From Candidatus Omnitrophota bacterium (GTDB taxonomy: Bacteria; Omnitrophota; Gorgyraeia; B26-G9), in assembly GCA_016213925.1 (NCBI GenBank), contig JACQZH010000030.1, forward strand, positions 1 to 43,641: 43,641 bases of DNA, written 5' to 3'. Position numbers and translations under genes: made by a program. Within the stretch, counting starts at the first letter, position 1, and the number at the start of each line of letters is the position of its first letter. Under the pieces are notes generated by a model, which searched no databases, was not told the origin of the DNA, and saw only the letters and a program-made list of their open reading frames with translations. Below are positions 24,988-31,624 of this stretch, piece after piece.

Positions 24988-26346
24988 ATGCAAAGCTCAT
25001 TTAGAGATCCAAGCGGTTTTCTTTTTTTTAAAGATGGCTTATTATACCGTCAGATAAATAAAATATATAAAGAGCATTATGACCATTTGATGAGTTCGGG
25101 CATTTATAACAGACTTATAAAAGAGAAATTACTCATACCTCATCTTGAGATAGATGGGAGAGCATCCGGGCAATCTGAAGTGTATAAAATTATTCAGCCG
25201 GAATTGATTCCTTTTGTTTCCTATCCTTATGAATGGTGTTTTAGCCAATTAAAAGATGCGGCCTTAACTACATTAAAGATACAAAAAATAGTTCTTGAAT
25301 CAGGGATGTCTTTGAAGGACGCAAGCGCGTATAATATACAATTTAAAGAGGGCAAACCCTTATTAATAGATACTTTGTCTTTTGAGAAATATAGAGAAGG
25401 ACAGCCTTGGATTGCTTATAGACAGTTCTGCCAGCATTTTCTTGCGCCGCTGGCTTTAATGAGCCTAACCGATGTTCGAATGAGCCAATTATTCAGGGTG
25501 CATATAGATGGCATCCCCTTGGATTTAGCAAGTCTATTACTGCCTAAAAAAAGCTGGTTAAGGTTTTCTTTATTTTGTCACATTCACCTTCACTCAAGAG
25601 GCCAGAAACATTTCGCGGACAAGCAAGTCAATATACAAAGGCATAAAGTGAGTAAGTTGTCTTTGTTGGGGATAGTTGAAAATCTTGAAAAAACAATACA
25701 AAAACTTGAATGGAACCCTAAAGGGACGGAATGGGCTAATTATTATGAAAATACAAACTATTTGCCTGAGGCGATGGAGCAGAAGAAATCGATAATGAAT
25801 GATTATCTTCAAAGGATAAAACCAGGTGCGGTATGGGATATTGGCGCGAACACTGGGTTATTTAGCAGGCTGGCAAGTGATAAAAAGTTATTCACAATAT
25901 CTTTTGATGCCGATCCTAGCGCTGTTGAAAAGAATTATCTTGAGTGTGTGGATAAGAAAGAAACTCACATCCTGCCTTTAATCCTGGATTTGACTAATCC
26001 GAGCCCTGCCATCGGCTGGGCAAATCAAGAAAGAAAGTCTTTTTCAGAAAGAGGCCCGGCAGATATGCTTTTTGCCTTGGCGTTAATCCATCATCTGGCT
26101 ATTTCTAATAATCTGCCTTTTGATAATATCGCGCTTTATTTTAGCAAGCTGTGCAGATACCTAGTTATTGAATTTGTATCTAAGAATGACTCAAAAGTCT
26201 TAAAATTATTATCAACTAGGGAAGATGTTTTTAAAGATTATACGCAAGAGTCTTTTGAAAAATCATTCAAGATGTTTTTTAGTATAGAAGCTAGTAATAG
26301 GCTCAAGGATTCAGAGAGAGTTTTATACTTAATGAAGGGTTTGTAA
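24988..26346 (+). CDS. class I SAM-dependent methyltransferase of a polysaccharide-associated family
   Basis: The 452-aa protein begins with FRDPSGFLFFKDGLLYRQIN, LMSSGIYNRLI and LLIPH, a conserved N-terminal domain found with methyltransferases near polysaccharide genes. The SAM-binding motif VWDIGANTGLFSRLA is at about residue 282, with FDADPSA as motif II and ALIHHL later. The substrate is unknown. It follows the GH16 gene by 15 bases and shares its stop with the start of the next small gene. Confidence 0.84.
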   Translation: MQSSFRDPSGFLFFKDGLLYRQINKIYKEHYDHLMSSGIYNRLIKEKLLIPHLEIDGRASGQSEVYKIIQPELIPFVSYPYEWCFSQLKDAALTTLKIQKIVLESGMSLKDASAYNIQFKEGKPLLIDTLSFEKYREGQPWIAYRQFCQHFLAPLALMSLTDVRMSQLFRVHIDGIPLDLASLLLPKKSWLRFSLFCHIHLHSRGQKHFADKQVNIQRHKVSKLSLLGIVENLEKTIQKLEWNPKGTEWANYYENTNYLPEAMEQKKSIMNDYLQRIKPGAVWDIGANTGLFSRLASDKKLFTISFDADPSAVEKNYLECVDKKETHILPLILDLTNPSPAIGWANQERKSFSERGPADMLFALALIHHLAISNNLPFDNIALYFSKLCRYLVIEFVSKNDSKVLKLLSTREDVFKDYTQESFEKSFKMFFSIEASNRLKDSERVLYLMKGL

Positions 26347-26621
26347 TGAATATTGACTGTCCAAAATTACCTATTCTGATGTTATTGAGCGCTACTTTGG
26401 TTAGTTTATTTTTTTATCCGCTTTTTTCTGAATTGCATGATAATATCCTTATTTTACAGTGGCGTTGGATTAATACAGTGGAATTATTTTGTGTCTTCCT
26501 GTTATTTCCGTTCTTTCCGTTCTTTGCCGGTGTTACCCTTCATCTGATGCATAAATGTAAAAATGTTCATATAAAATTTTTGTTAGGTGGTAAAAAATTT
26601 TTAATGGAAAAAGAACCTTGA
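26346..26621 (+). CDS. small membrane protein with two predicted transmembrane segments
   Basis: The 91-aa product has hydrophobic stretches at about 9-27 (PILMLLSATLVSLFFYPLF) and 46-67 (VELFCVFLLFPFFPFFAG), then a basic tail. Its ATG shares the last base of the methyltransferase stop (TAATG), a coupling arrangement that supports it being real. I do not recognise a family; a membrane partner of the methyltransferase is possible. Confidence 0.6.
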   Translation: MNIDCPKLPILMLLSATLVSLFFYPLFSELHDNILILQWRWINTVELFCVFLLFPFFPFFAGVTLHLMHKCKNVHIKFLLGGKKFLMEKEP

Positions 26622-26646
26622 ATTAGCATTCGTGATGAGATATACT
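26618..26646 (+). promoter_or_regulatory. promoter of the coiled-coil gene
   Basis: TTGAAT (26618-26623) and TATACT (26641-26646) are 17 bases apart; the gene start follows about 30 bases after the expected transcription start. Confidence 0.55.
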
Positions 26647-26682
26647 TTTATTATTAGTAAAGGTATGTGGAGGAGAAAAAAG

Positions 26683-27081
26683 ATGGCAAGAAAAAATAAA
26701 GAAAACCCGGGATATGATTCAGAGAGGGAGACAAGAGTTCTGCTGGAAAACATGAACAAAAACATCGGTCTTATCTCCGAGCAGCACAGTGAAGTTATTA
26801 GAAAATTAGATGAGCATGATGAAAAATTCGAAAGATTAGGATCAGAGCTTGAGACTGTAAAAATGGCGGTAATGGAAAATAGCAGGCAGATAAAACAGTT
26901 AGATACTAAGGTTAATAATCTCGATACGAAAGTGAATAGCCTTGATACAAAGGTTGATAATCTCGATACGAAAGTTGATAATCTTAATACAAGATTGGTC
27001 CGGGTCGAGAAGAAACTTGATACTAATATAGATAATCACGAAAAAAGAATAATAAAAATAGAAGAAAAAGTGGGGATTTAA
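26683..27081 (+). CDS. coiled-coil protein with repeated LDTKVNN/LDTKVDN heptads
   Basis: I choose ATG 26683 because ggaggag lies 7 bases upstream; the ORF-track start at 26632 has no such site. The 132-aa product is almost wholly helical and contains at least five tandem heptads of the type LDTKVDN near residues 73-107, a continuous coiled coil. No signal peptide or membrane segment is seen. A cytoplasmic scaffolding or tethering role is possible but nothing specific can be said. The DNA repeat here (21-bp steps) follows the protein heptad and is distinct from the intergenic 7-bp elements. Confidence 0.7.
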   Translation: MARKNKENPGYDSERETRVLLENMNKNIGLISEQHSEVIRKLDEHDEKFERLGSELETVKMAVMENSRQIKQLDTKVNNLDTKVNSLDTKVDNLDTKVDNLNTRLVRVEKKLDTNIDNHEKRIIKIEEKVGI

Positions 27082-27353
27082 ATGCTCTTTGAAAACAAGA
27101 TAATTTATCCCGCATGCTTTGAAAACCCTGGCTTTCCCGCCGATTTCTCTGCCGGACAAATGCTGAATGGAACGGTAATCAGATAGCCAGAGAGATAGGT
27201 ATATCCCCGCCTGCTGCGCACGCTGCCTTAAACTCCTTGTATAAAGAAGGCGTGCTTCAGTTGCGCAATATGGGCAGCACTCATGTTTACAGCCTAAAAC
27301 AAGATTCTTTTTTGGTGGCAATCCTGCTTAAGCCGCTGTTTGCAAATACTTAA
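27082..27353 (+). pseudogene. frameshifted winged-helix HTH gene (MarR-like or nucleotidyltransferase-linked)
   Basis: The ATG frame reads MLFENKIIYPACFENPGFP and stops early. Another frame then continues with NGNQIAREIGISPPAAHAALNSLYKEGVLQ and MGSTHVYSLKQ, a clear winged helix-turn-helix, to a stop at 27353. The frame difference shows at least one small indel near 27165. Similar HTH domains precede minimal nucleotidyltransferases in toxin-antitoxin-like genes. Confidence 0.65.
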
Positions 27354-27371
27354 CTTTACTTAACTTTGGTC

Positions 27372-27409
27372 TTGACAAAGGAAGTATTTACAATATATTG
27401 TGATATAAT
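27372..27409 (+). promoter_or_regulatory. promoter with palindromic operator before the nucleotidyltransferase pair
   Basis: TTGACA (27372-27377) is followed after 16 bases by TATATT (27394-27399); TATAAT at 27404-27409 is an alternative. The perfect palindrome ACAATATATTGT (27390-27401) covers the -10 and is identical to the core of NrdR box 1. It may be an autoregulatory operator. Confidence 0.55.
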
Positions 27410-27416
27410 AATATTT

Positions 27417-27593
27417 ATGGAGAACACTCAATTGCAAAAACATCATGTGCAATCTTTTGCTAAGTTAAGTCTGGCTGATCGGTTATCCTGGTCTTTTTCG
27501 CAAAGCCGTTTTTTTTCCAGTTTCATGGATAACAAGGCAAGACAAATCAATAAAAATATCCGTAAAAATGGTAAAAAATACTTCAAACCCTGA
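27417..27593 (+). CDS. small protein paired with a nucleotidyltransferase (antitoxin-like partner)
   Basis: From ATG 27417 the product is 58 aa, with FAKLSLADRLSWSFSQSRFF and a basic C-terminus. The ORF-track start at 27366 would place the promoter inside the coding sequence, so the inner start is preferred. It overlaps the next gene by 26 bases, the usual layout of a two-gene toxin-antitoxin-like unit. The family is not named with certainty. Confidence 0.6.
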   Translation: MENTQLQKHHVQSFAKLSLADRLSWSFSQSRFFSSFMDNKARQINKNIRKNGKKYFKP

Positions 27594-28062
27594 AATTTGG
27601 CATAAAATAATCAAAAAATTTAATCAAACCAAATTAAATTATGTCTTGGTTAGAGGAGCTGCTCTAGTCATTCATGGATTACCGCGAAGCACTCTGGATA
27701 TGGATATTTATGTGCCTGCTGAAAAAGAAGTTCTAAATAAACTTTTTAAGATTGCGGATTCATTAGGGCTGGAATCTGAACAAAAATCAATATTGGTAAT
27801 CAGCCATTTACCGAAATTTTTTGTTAATCAATGGATCTGTTTCTCTTATGAAGGCCAAGATATTTTAGATGTATTCCTTGCCAGTAAAAAAGAATTTGAT
27901 AAACTATATGCCTCTTCCGAGCAAAAGAATGATAAAACCATTTCAATTAGAGTAGCCGCGCTTAACGATATTGAATTTATGAAGAAAAAGAGCGGACGTC
28001 CGATTGATTTGGCAGATATTGAATCTATAAAAGAAGCGAAAAAATACAAAAAAATTCAATAG
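27568..28062 (+). CDS. nucleotidyltransferase-fold protein (AbiEii/DUF6036-like)
   Basis: The 164-aa protein has VLVRGAALVIHGLPRSTLD followed by MDIYVP, the G-[AG] helix and DxD pair of minimal nucleotidyltransferases. A later DVFLAS supplies the third acidic residue, and RPIDLADIESI near the end is common in AbiEii-like proteins. It is likely the toxin-like member of the pair with the preceding small gene. Target and activity are unknown. Confidence 0.75.
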   Translation: MVKNTSNPEIWHKIIKKFNQTKLNYVLVRGAALVIHGLPRSTLDMDIYVPAEKEVLNKLFKIADSLGLESEQKSILVISHLPKFFVNQWICFSYEGQDILDVFLASKKEFDKLYASSEQKNDKTISIRVAALNDIEFMKKKSGRPIDLADIESIKEAKKYKKIQ

Positions 28063-28267
28063 GCAGCAGTATATTCATACTTTGTTCCTACTTTACCTTA
28101 AAACTAAGTACGGGGATAGTATGTTCTCTTCAGAGGAAAATGGAAAAGAGACTATTTAATAGGCAAAAAGGCAGGGCAACTGTTATAATCTTTTTAAAGT
28201 TGACAATGTTTCAGCGATACTTTTTTAATCCATAGGATTATAATATAAAAAAAGTTAAAGGATCTAA

Positions 28268-28447
28268 TTAAAAGATAGAGAAACTTATAACCAAAAGGAC
28301 AAAAGCAATTATTTAGGGTATGAGAAGGGGGATTTCCCTGTTGCCGAGAAATTAGCTTCACAAGTGTTAAGCTTACCTATGTATCCTGAATTGGAAAAAA
28401 CGGAAATTTCCTGGGTTGTTAGTAACCTTTGTTTATGCGCACATTAA
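28268..28447 (+). pseudogene. C-terminal remnant of a DegT/DnrJ/EryC1/StrS aminotransferase
   Basis: The frame encodes YNQKDKSNYLGYEKGDFPVA followed by EKLASQVLSLPMYPEL and a stop. GDFPVAEK..A..VLSLPMYPEL is the hallmark C-terminus of sugar aminotransferases in polysaccharide loci. An upstream TAA at 28265 closes the frame, so about 300 N-terminal residues are missing. It suggests a lost nucleotide-sugar gene. Confidence 0.75.
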
Positions 28448-28526
28448 AAACTAAGTTTTGATTTAATCCGCTTTTTATTTTTCATCTGCAATCGGTTTTT
28501 AAAATCGCAGGTTAATTTGAATTGAA

Positions 28527-28555
28527 TTGGAAATATATTTATATTTTGGTATAAT
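28527..28555 (+). promoter_or_regulatory. promoter of nadE
   Basis: TTGGAA (28527-28532) and TATAAT (28550-28555) are 17 bases apart, about 55 bases before the nadE start. Confidence 0.65.
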
Positions 28556-28610
28556 CAAACTCTAGCAAATTGATTGGAATATATGTAAATATAGGAGAAT
28601 TAGCTAATAA

Positions 28611-29351
28611 ATGAAGATCAGCGAATTGGTTCTTTGGTTGAAAAATAAGGTTAAACAGGCCGGCGCAAAAGGTATAGTATTCGGCTTAAGCGGAGGCGTA
28701 GATTCCGCGGTGGTCGCGGCTTTAGTAAAAAAGGCTGTGGGGAATAACCATCTGGCATTGCTTTTGCCCTGCCATAGTTCCGGGCATTCTCTTGATGATG
28801 CCAGCTTAATGGTAAAGAGGTTTAAATTAAAGAGCAAGATTATAGACCTCACAGCTACTTTTGACCAAATGATAAAAATCATGCCTAAAGGCAATGATTT
28901 GGCTCGGGCAAATTTAAAACCGCGTTTGCGAATGATGACATTGTATTATTTCGCGAATAATTTAAACTATTTGGTTTGCGGTACGGGAAACTACTCCGAA
29001 TGTATGATTGGATATTTTACCAAGTATGGCGATGGAGGAGTGGATATCCTTCCGATCGCGGATATGTTAAAAAGAGACGTACGGAAATTAGCAAAGGAGT
29101 TAAATATCCCGGATAAGATTATTCAAAAAACTCCCACAGCTGACCTTTGGCACGGGCAGACTGATGAGCAGGAGATGGGGCTTAGTTATGATGAGCTTGA
29201 CTGCATCTTAAGCTGTATAGAGCAGGGTAAAAAATGCGCTGTGCCGAGAGCTAAAATAAATAAAGTAAAGAAGATGATCAAAGCGTCGGAGCATAAACGT
29301 GTTTTTCCTGAAATCTATAGAATAAATCAAAAATTAAAAACCAAAAGCTAA
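28611..29351 (+). CDS. nadE: NAD synthetase, ammonia-dependent form
   Basis: NadE amidates nicotinic acid adenine dinucleotide to NAD. The PP-loop SGGVDS is at residues 27-32, and KPRLRMMTLYYFAN, CGTGNYSE, KYGDGGVDILPIADMLKR and TPTADLWHGQTDE are characteristic. At 246 aa there is no glutaminase domain, so ammonia or a separate amidotransferase supplies nitrogen. Its last 8 codons (NQKLKTKS) are encoded by the first unit of the repeat cluster that follows, which suggests the original C-terminus was overwritten or extended. Confidence 0.95.
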   Translation: MKISELVLWLKNKVKQAGAKGIVFGLSGGVDSAVVAALVKKAVGNNHLALLLPCHSSGHSLDDASLMVKRFKLKSKIIDLTATFDQMIKIMPKGNDLARANLKPRLRMMTLYYFANNLNYLVCGTGNYSECMIGYFTKYGDGGVDILPIADMLKRDVRKLAKELNIPDKIIQKTPTADLWHGQTDEQEMGLSYDELDCILSCIEQGKKCAVPRAKINKVKKMIKASEHKRVFPEIYRINQKLKTKS

Positions 29352-29449
29352 AAATAGAACTAAAACCAAAAGATAATAAATCAAAAATTAAAAACCAAAA
29401 GCTAAAAATAGAACTAAAACTAAAAGATAATAAATCAAAAGCTGGAAAT
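29321..29449 (+). repeat. two tandem 54-bp units of 7-bp-periodic repeat at the nadE 3' end
   Basis: Unit 1 (29321-29374) and unit 2 (29375-29428) differ at one base, and a partial third copy follows. Within a unit, steps such as atcaaaa/attaaaa/accaaaa/gctaaaa keep a 7-base period. Unit 1 starts inside nadE and provides its last codons and stop. The sequence is the approximate reverse complement of the cluster at 29847-29992. Confidence 0.85.
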
Positions 29450-29468
29450 AAAACAAAGAAAACCTAAA

Positions 29469-29828
29469 ATGGACGAAAAATTCAAGCAGAGGATTTATAA
29501 GTATATTATCAGGCTTATTGAATTTTTAGAATCATTACCTAAAAATTTAGTTGCTAAAGAAATTTCAAAGCAACTAATTAGGAGCGGAACGAGTATTGGC
29601 GCCAATTATTTTGAGTCCCAAGGGGCTAGTTCTAAAAAAGATTATCAGAACTTCTTCGCGTATTCGTTAAAATCAGCTAATGAATCAAGGTTTTGGTTCA
29701 ATGTTTTGATTGATAGTCAAATCATTTCAGGTGAATTAGTAGATGAATGTAAATGGTTATTAAAAGAAACTGAAGAGTTTGCTAAAATCTTTGCTTCAAG
29801 TATTTTGACAATGAAAAACAAGAAGTAG
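29469..29828 (+). CDS. four-helix-bundle protein (S23 / Avd-like family)
   Basis: The 119-aa protein is all-helical and has the family blocks FLESLPKNLVAKEISKQLIR, SGTSIGANYFESQGASSKKD and LKSANESRFWFNVL. Relatives are encoded in 23S rRNA intervening sequences and include the Avd accessory protein of diversity-generating retroelements, which binds nucleic acid. No reverse transcriptase or template repeat is present here. The gene is enclosed by clusters of 7-bp-periodic repeats in opposite orientation, separated from nadE and hisH only by them. A nucleic-acid-binding role connected to the repeats is my inference. Confidence 0.88.
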   Translation: MDEKFKQRIYKYIIRLIEFLESLPKNLVAKEISKQLIRSGTSIGANYFESQGASSKKDYQNFFAYSLKSANESRFWFNVLIDSQIISGELVDECKWLLKETEEFAKIFASSILTMKNKK

Positions 29829-29846
29829 TTTTAAGGTTTAATTATT

Positions 29847-29992
29847 GGTTTTTAGCCTTTAACTTTTAACTTTTGGTTTATAAATGCTTTGTATTGTAGG
29901 TTTTTAGCTTTTAACTTTTGGTTTATAAATGCTTTGTATTGTAGGTTTTTAGCTTTTAACTTTTAACTTTTGGTTTATAAATGCTTTGTATT
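29847..29992 (+). repeat. three tandem 45/52-bp units of 7-bp-periodic repeat overlapping the hisH start
   Basis: Units start at 29847, 29899 and 29944. Units 1 and 3 carry two TTTTAAC-type heptads and are 52 bp; unit 2 carries one and is 45 bp, a direct sign of heptad gain or loss. Every unit ends in ATGCTTTGTATT, the first four codons of hisH, so the gene start has been copied twice upstream. The orientation is inverted relative to the cluster at 29321-29449. Confidence 0.87.
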
Positions 29993-30613
29993 ATCGACTA
30001 CAGAATGGGTAATATCCGCAGTGTGGCTAAGGCTTTTGAGCTTACAGGAGCAAAGGTTGAGGTTACTTATAATTTGAAAAAACTGCGTAATGCCAATGCC
30101 CTGGTTTTGCCGGGAGTGGGCGCTTTTGAAGCTGGGATGAAAAACCTGCGGAAGTTGAAGCTTATTCCTGTAATAAAAGAGGCAGTAAAAGCAGGGAAAC
30201 CCTTTTTGGGTATTTGCCTTGGGATGCAGCTGCTTTTTAGCGAAAGCGAGGAACATGGTTTGCATAAAGGGCTGGATATTATACCAGGCAGGGTTGTGAG
30301 GTTTAAATCTAATCTTAAAATTCCGCATATGGGGTGGAATACTATAATAAAAACCAAGAACCAAAAACTAAAAACCAAAAATAATATTTTACAGGGGGTG
30401 AAAGACGGAGCTTATTTTTATTTTGTGCATTCTTATTATGTTAAACCAAAGAAAAGAAGCGTGATTTTAGCAACTTCAGAGTATGGGCAGAAATTTACTT
30501 GTGTTATTGGACGGGGTAATACTTTCGGGATACAGTTTCATCCGGAAAAAAGCTCTGATCTTGGGATAAAGATTTTAAAAAAATTCTGCAAAATAGCCGG
30601 AGAGGCCAAATGA
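29981..30613 (+). CDS. hisH: imidazole glycerol phosphate synthase subunit HisH
   Basis: HisH is the glutaminase subunit that feeds ammonia to HisF in histidine synthesis. IIDYRMGNIRSV, VLPGVGAF, GICLGMQLLF (nucleophile Cys about 79) and IQFHPEKSS with the catalytic His and Glu are all present. Length is 210 aa. Between PHMGWN and the VKDGAYFYFVHSYYV block the chain carries IIKTKNQKLKTKNN, encoded by a 7-bp-periodic repeat, somewhat longer than usual. The duplicated ATGCTTTGTATT upstream means alternative starts exist, but only 29981 is in frame with the gene. Confidence 0.94.
   Translation: MLCIIDYRMGNIRSVAKAFELTGAKVEVTYNLKKLRNANALVLPGVGAFEAGMKNLRKLKLIPVIKEAVKAGKPFLGICLGMQLLFSESEEHGLHKGLDIIPGRVVRFKSNLKIPHMGWNTIIKTKNQKLKTKNNILQGVKDGAYFYFVHSYYVKPKKRSVILATSEYGQKFTCVIGRGNTFGIQFHPEKSSDLGIKILKKFCKIAGEAK
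30349..30383 (+). repeat. in-frame 7-bp-periodic repeat inside hisH
   Basis: aaaaacc/aagaacc/aaaaact/aaaaacc/aaaaata, five 7-base steps, encodes the lysine- and asparagine-rich loop of HisH. The words match the intergenic clusters around the four-helix-bundle gene. Confidence 0.78.
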
Positions 30614-30656
30614 CAAAAACAGCAGCCAGAATATATTATGAATCAACCTCGGGTCG

Positions 30657-30686
30657 GATGAACGCAGATAGATGCGGATAGCGGCC
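30657..30686 (+). repeat. 10-bp-periodic repeat between hisH and the MntA-like gene
   Basis: gatgaacgca/gatagatgcg/gatagcggcc in 10-base steps. Only three steps are visible, so it is a weaker case than the others. Confidence 0.45.
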
Positions 30687-30754
30687 GGAAAGACAGGATA
30701 ATGCCGCTTTATAGATTGAAACAGGCGATGTCTTTTTATGGAGATGAATGACGC

Positions 30755-31147
30755 GTGAATTCACAGAAGAAAAAATTATCTGGAATCATAAGAGATATAA
30801 AAAAAGACAATCAAGTATTGGCTGTATTTTTATTTGGCAGTATTGCTCGGGAAGAAGGCCATGATAAATCAGATATAGATGTATGCTTAGTTCTGGAAGC
30901 CGGCCGGTATACCACTAAGGAGCTTTCGCGAAAAAAATTGGAATATCTTAAATCGTATGATTTCGATATCCAGATTTTTCAGCAATTGCCTGTTTATATA
31001 AAGAAAAGGATTATAAAAGAAGGCAAAGTCTTATTCTGTCGTAACGAAGCTGCTTTATATGAGATTGTTTTCTCCGTAATTCGTGAGTTCGCGGATTTTG
31101 AGTTTATCTATCGTGATTATCTAAAGGAGGTAGCCAATGTTAGATAA
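30755..31147 (+). CDS. MntA-like minimal nucleotidyltransferase (antitoxin)
   Basis: The 130-aa protein has FLFGSIAREEGHDKSDIDVCL, the GSxARxE and DxD motif of minimal nucleotidyltransferases, with a third acid in DFDIQIF. In the type VII-like HepT-MntA system such a protein neutralises a HEPN ribonuclease by adding AMP. The HEPN partner follows with an 11-base overlap, though it is interrupted. The start is GTG with GGAG 11 bases upstream. Confidence 0.85.
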   Translation: MNSQKKKLSGIIRDIKKDNQVLAVFLFGSIAREEGHDKSDIDVCLVLEAGRYTTKELSRKKLEYLKSYDFDIQIFQQLPVYIKKRIIKEGKVLFCRNEAALYEIVFSVIREFADFEFIYRDYLKEVANVR

Positions 31148-31547
31148 AGAACGTGTCTTGTCCAAAATTGATGAATTAGATAGTTATCTGAATGAATTAA
31201 AAGAGGTGGTTCTCGCAAGATTCGCGGAGTATCAAAAGATTGAGAAGAAGCGTAGTTGTGAAAGGCTGCTGCAGTTATGTATAGAATCTGTTATTGATAT
31301 ATGTAAATTGTTTGTTTCAGGATTGGCATTAGGTTTACCTTCGGAAGAGAATGATTTGTTTAATAAAATGCGGAAAAAGAGAATTATTTCTGAGTAAATG
31401 GTTATTATTTTGAAAGAAATGAGAGGATTTAGAAATATTTTGATACATGAGTACGCGGCTATAGATGATGAACTTGTTTATGATGCCGCGAAAGAGAAAT
31501 TGACAGATTTCAATAAATTCAAAAAGGAAATTTTGAAGAAGTTTTAA
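31137..31547 (+). pseudogene. HepT-like HEPN (DUF86) toxin interrupted by one in-frame stop
   Basis: The first part (31137-31397) reads MLDKERVLSKIDELDSYL and ends IISE-TAA. The same frame continues at once with MVIILKEMRGFRNILIHEYAAIDDE to a stop at 31547. Family members usually read IISEE at this point, so a single GAA to TAA change explains the break. The second part carries the catalytic RNxLxHxY-type motif, so the truncated product is expected to be inactive. Reinitiation at ATG 31398 could still make the C-terminal piece. Confidence 0.85.
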
Positions 31548-31574
31548 AATTGATTATTAATTAAATAAGCAGAG

Positions 31575-31609
31575 CTGTTATCTGTCTTCTGTTTTCTGAC
31601 TTCTTTACT
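31575..31609 (+). repeat. 7-bp-periodic repeat upstream of hisF
   Basis: ctgttat/ctgtctt/ctgtttt/ctgactt/ctttact, five exact 7-base steps, ending just before the hisF ribosome site. Confidence 0.78.
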
Positions 31610-31624
31610 AAAGGGAGCTAGTAT

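Larger units (their letters stand above)
28063..28610. other. 548-bp region with an aminotransferase remnant and the nadE promoter
   Basis: No intact gene is seen. It contains the C-terminal remnant of a DegT-type aminotransferase (28268-28447) and a clear promoter before nadE. The first 200 bases show nothing I can support. Confidence 0.6.

Noticed and set aside
26899-27321. Minus-strand 140-aa ORF across the coiled-coil gene
   Set aside because: It is the antisense of the LDTKV heptad repeats and of the HTH remnant, with no independent evidence.
29321-29992. Possible CRISPR array in the repeat clusters
   Set aside because: Units follow each other directly without unique spacers, show internal 7-bp periodicity, and no cas gene is near.
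29469-29992. Diversity-generating retroelement, because the four-helix-bundle protein resembles Avd
   Set aside because: No reverse transcriptase and no template/variable repeat pair with adenine-specific differences are present.
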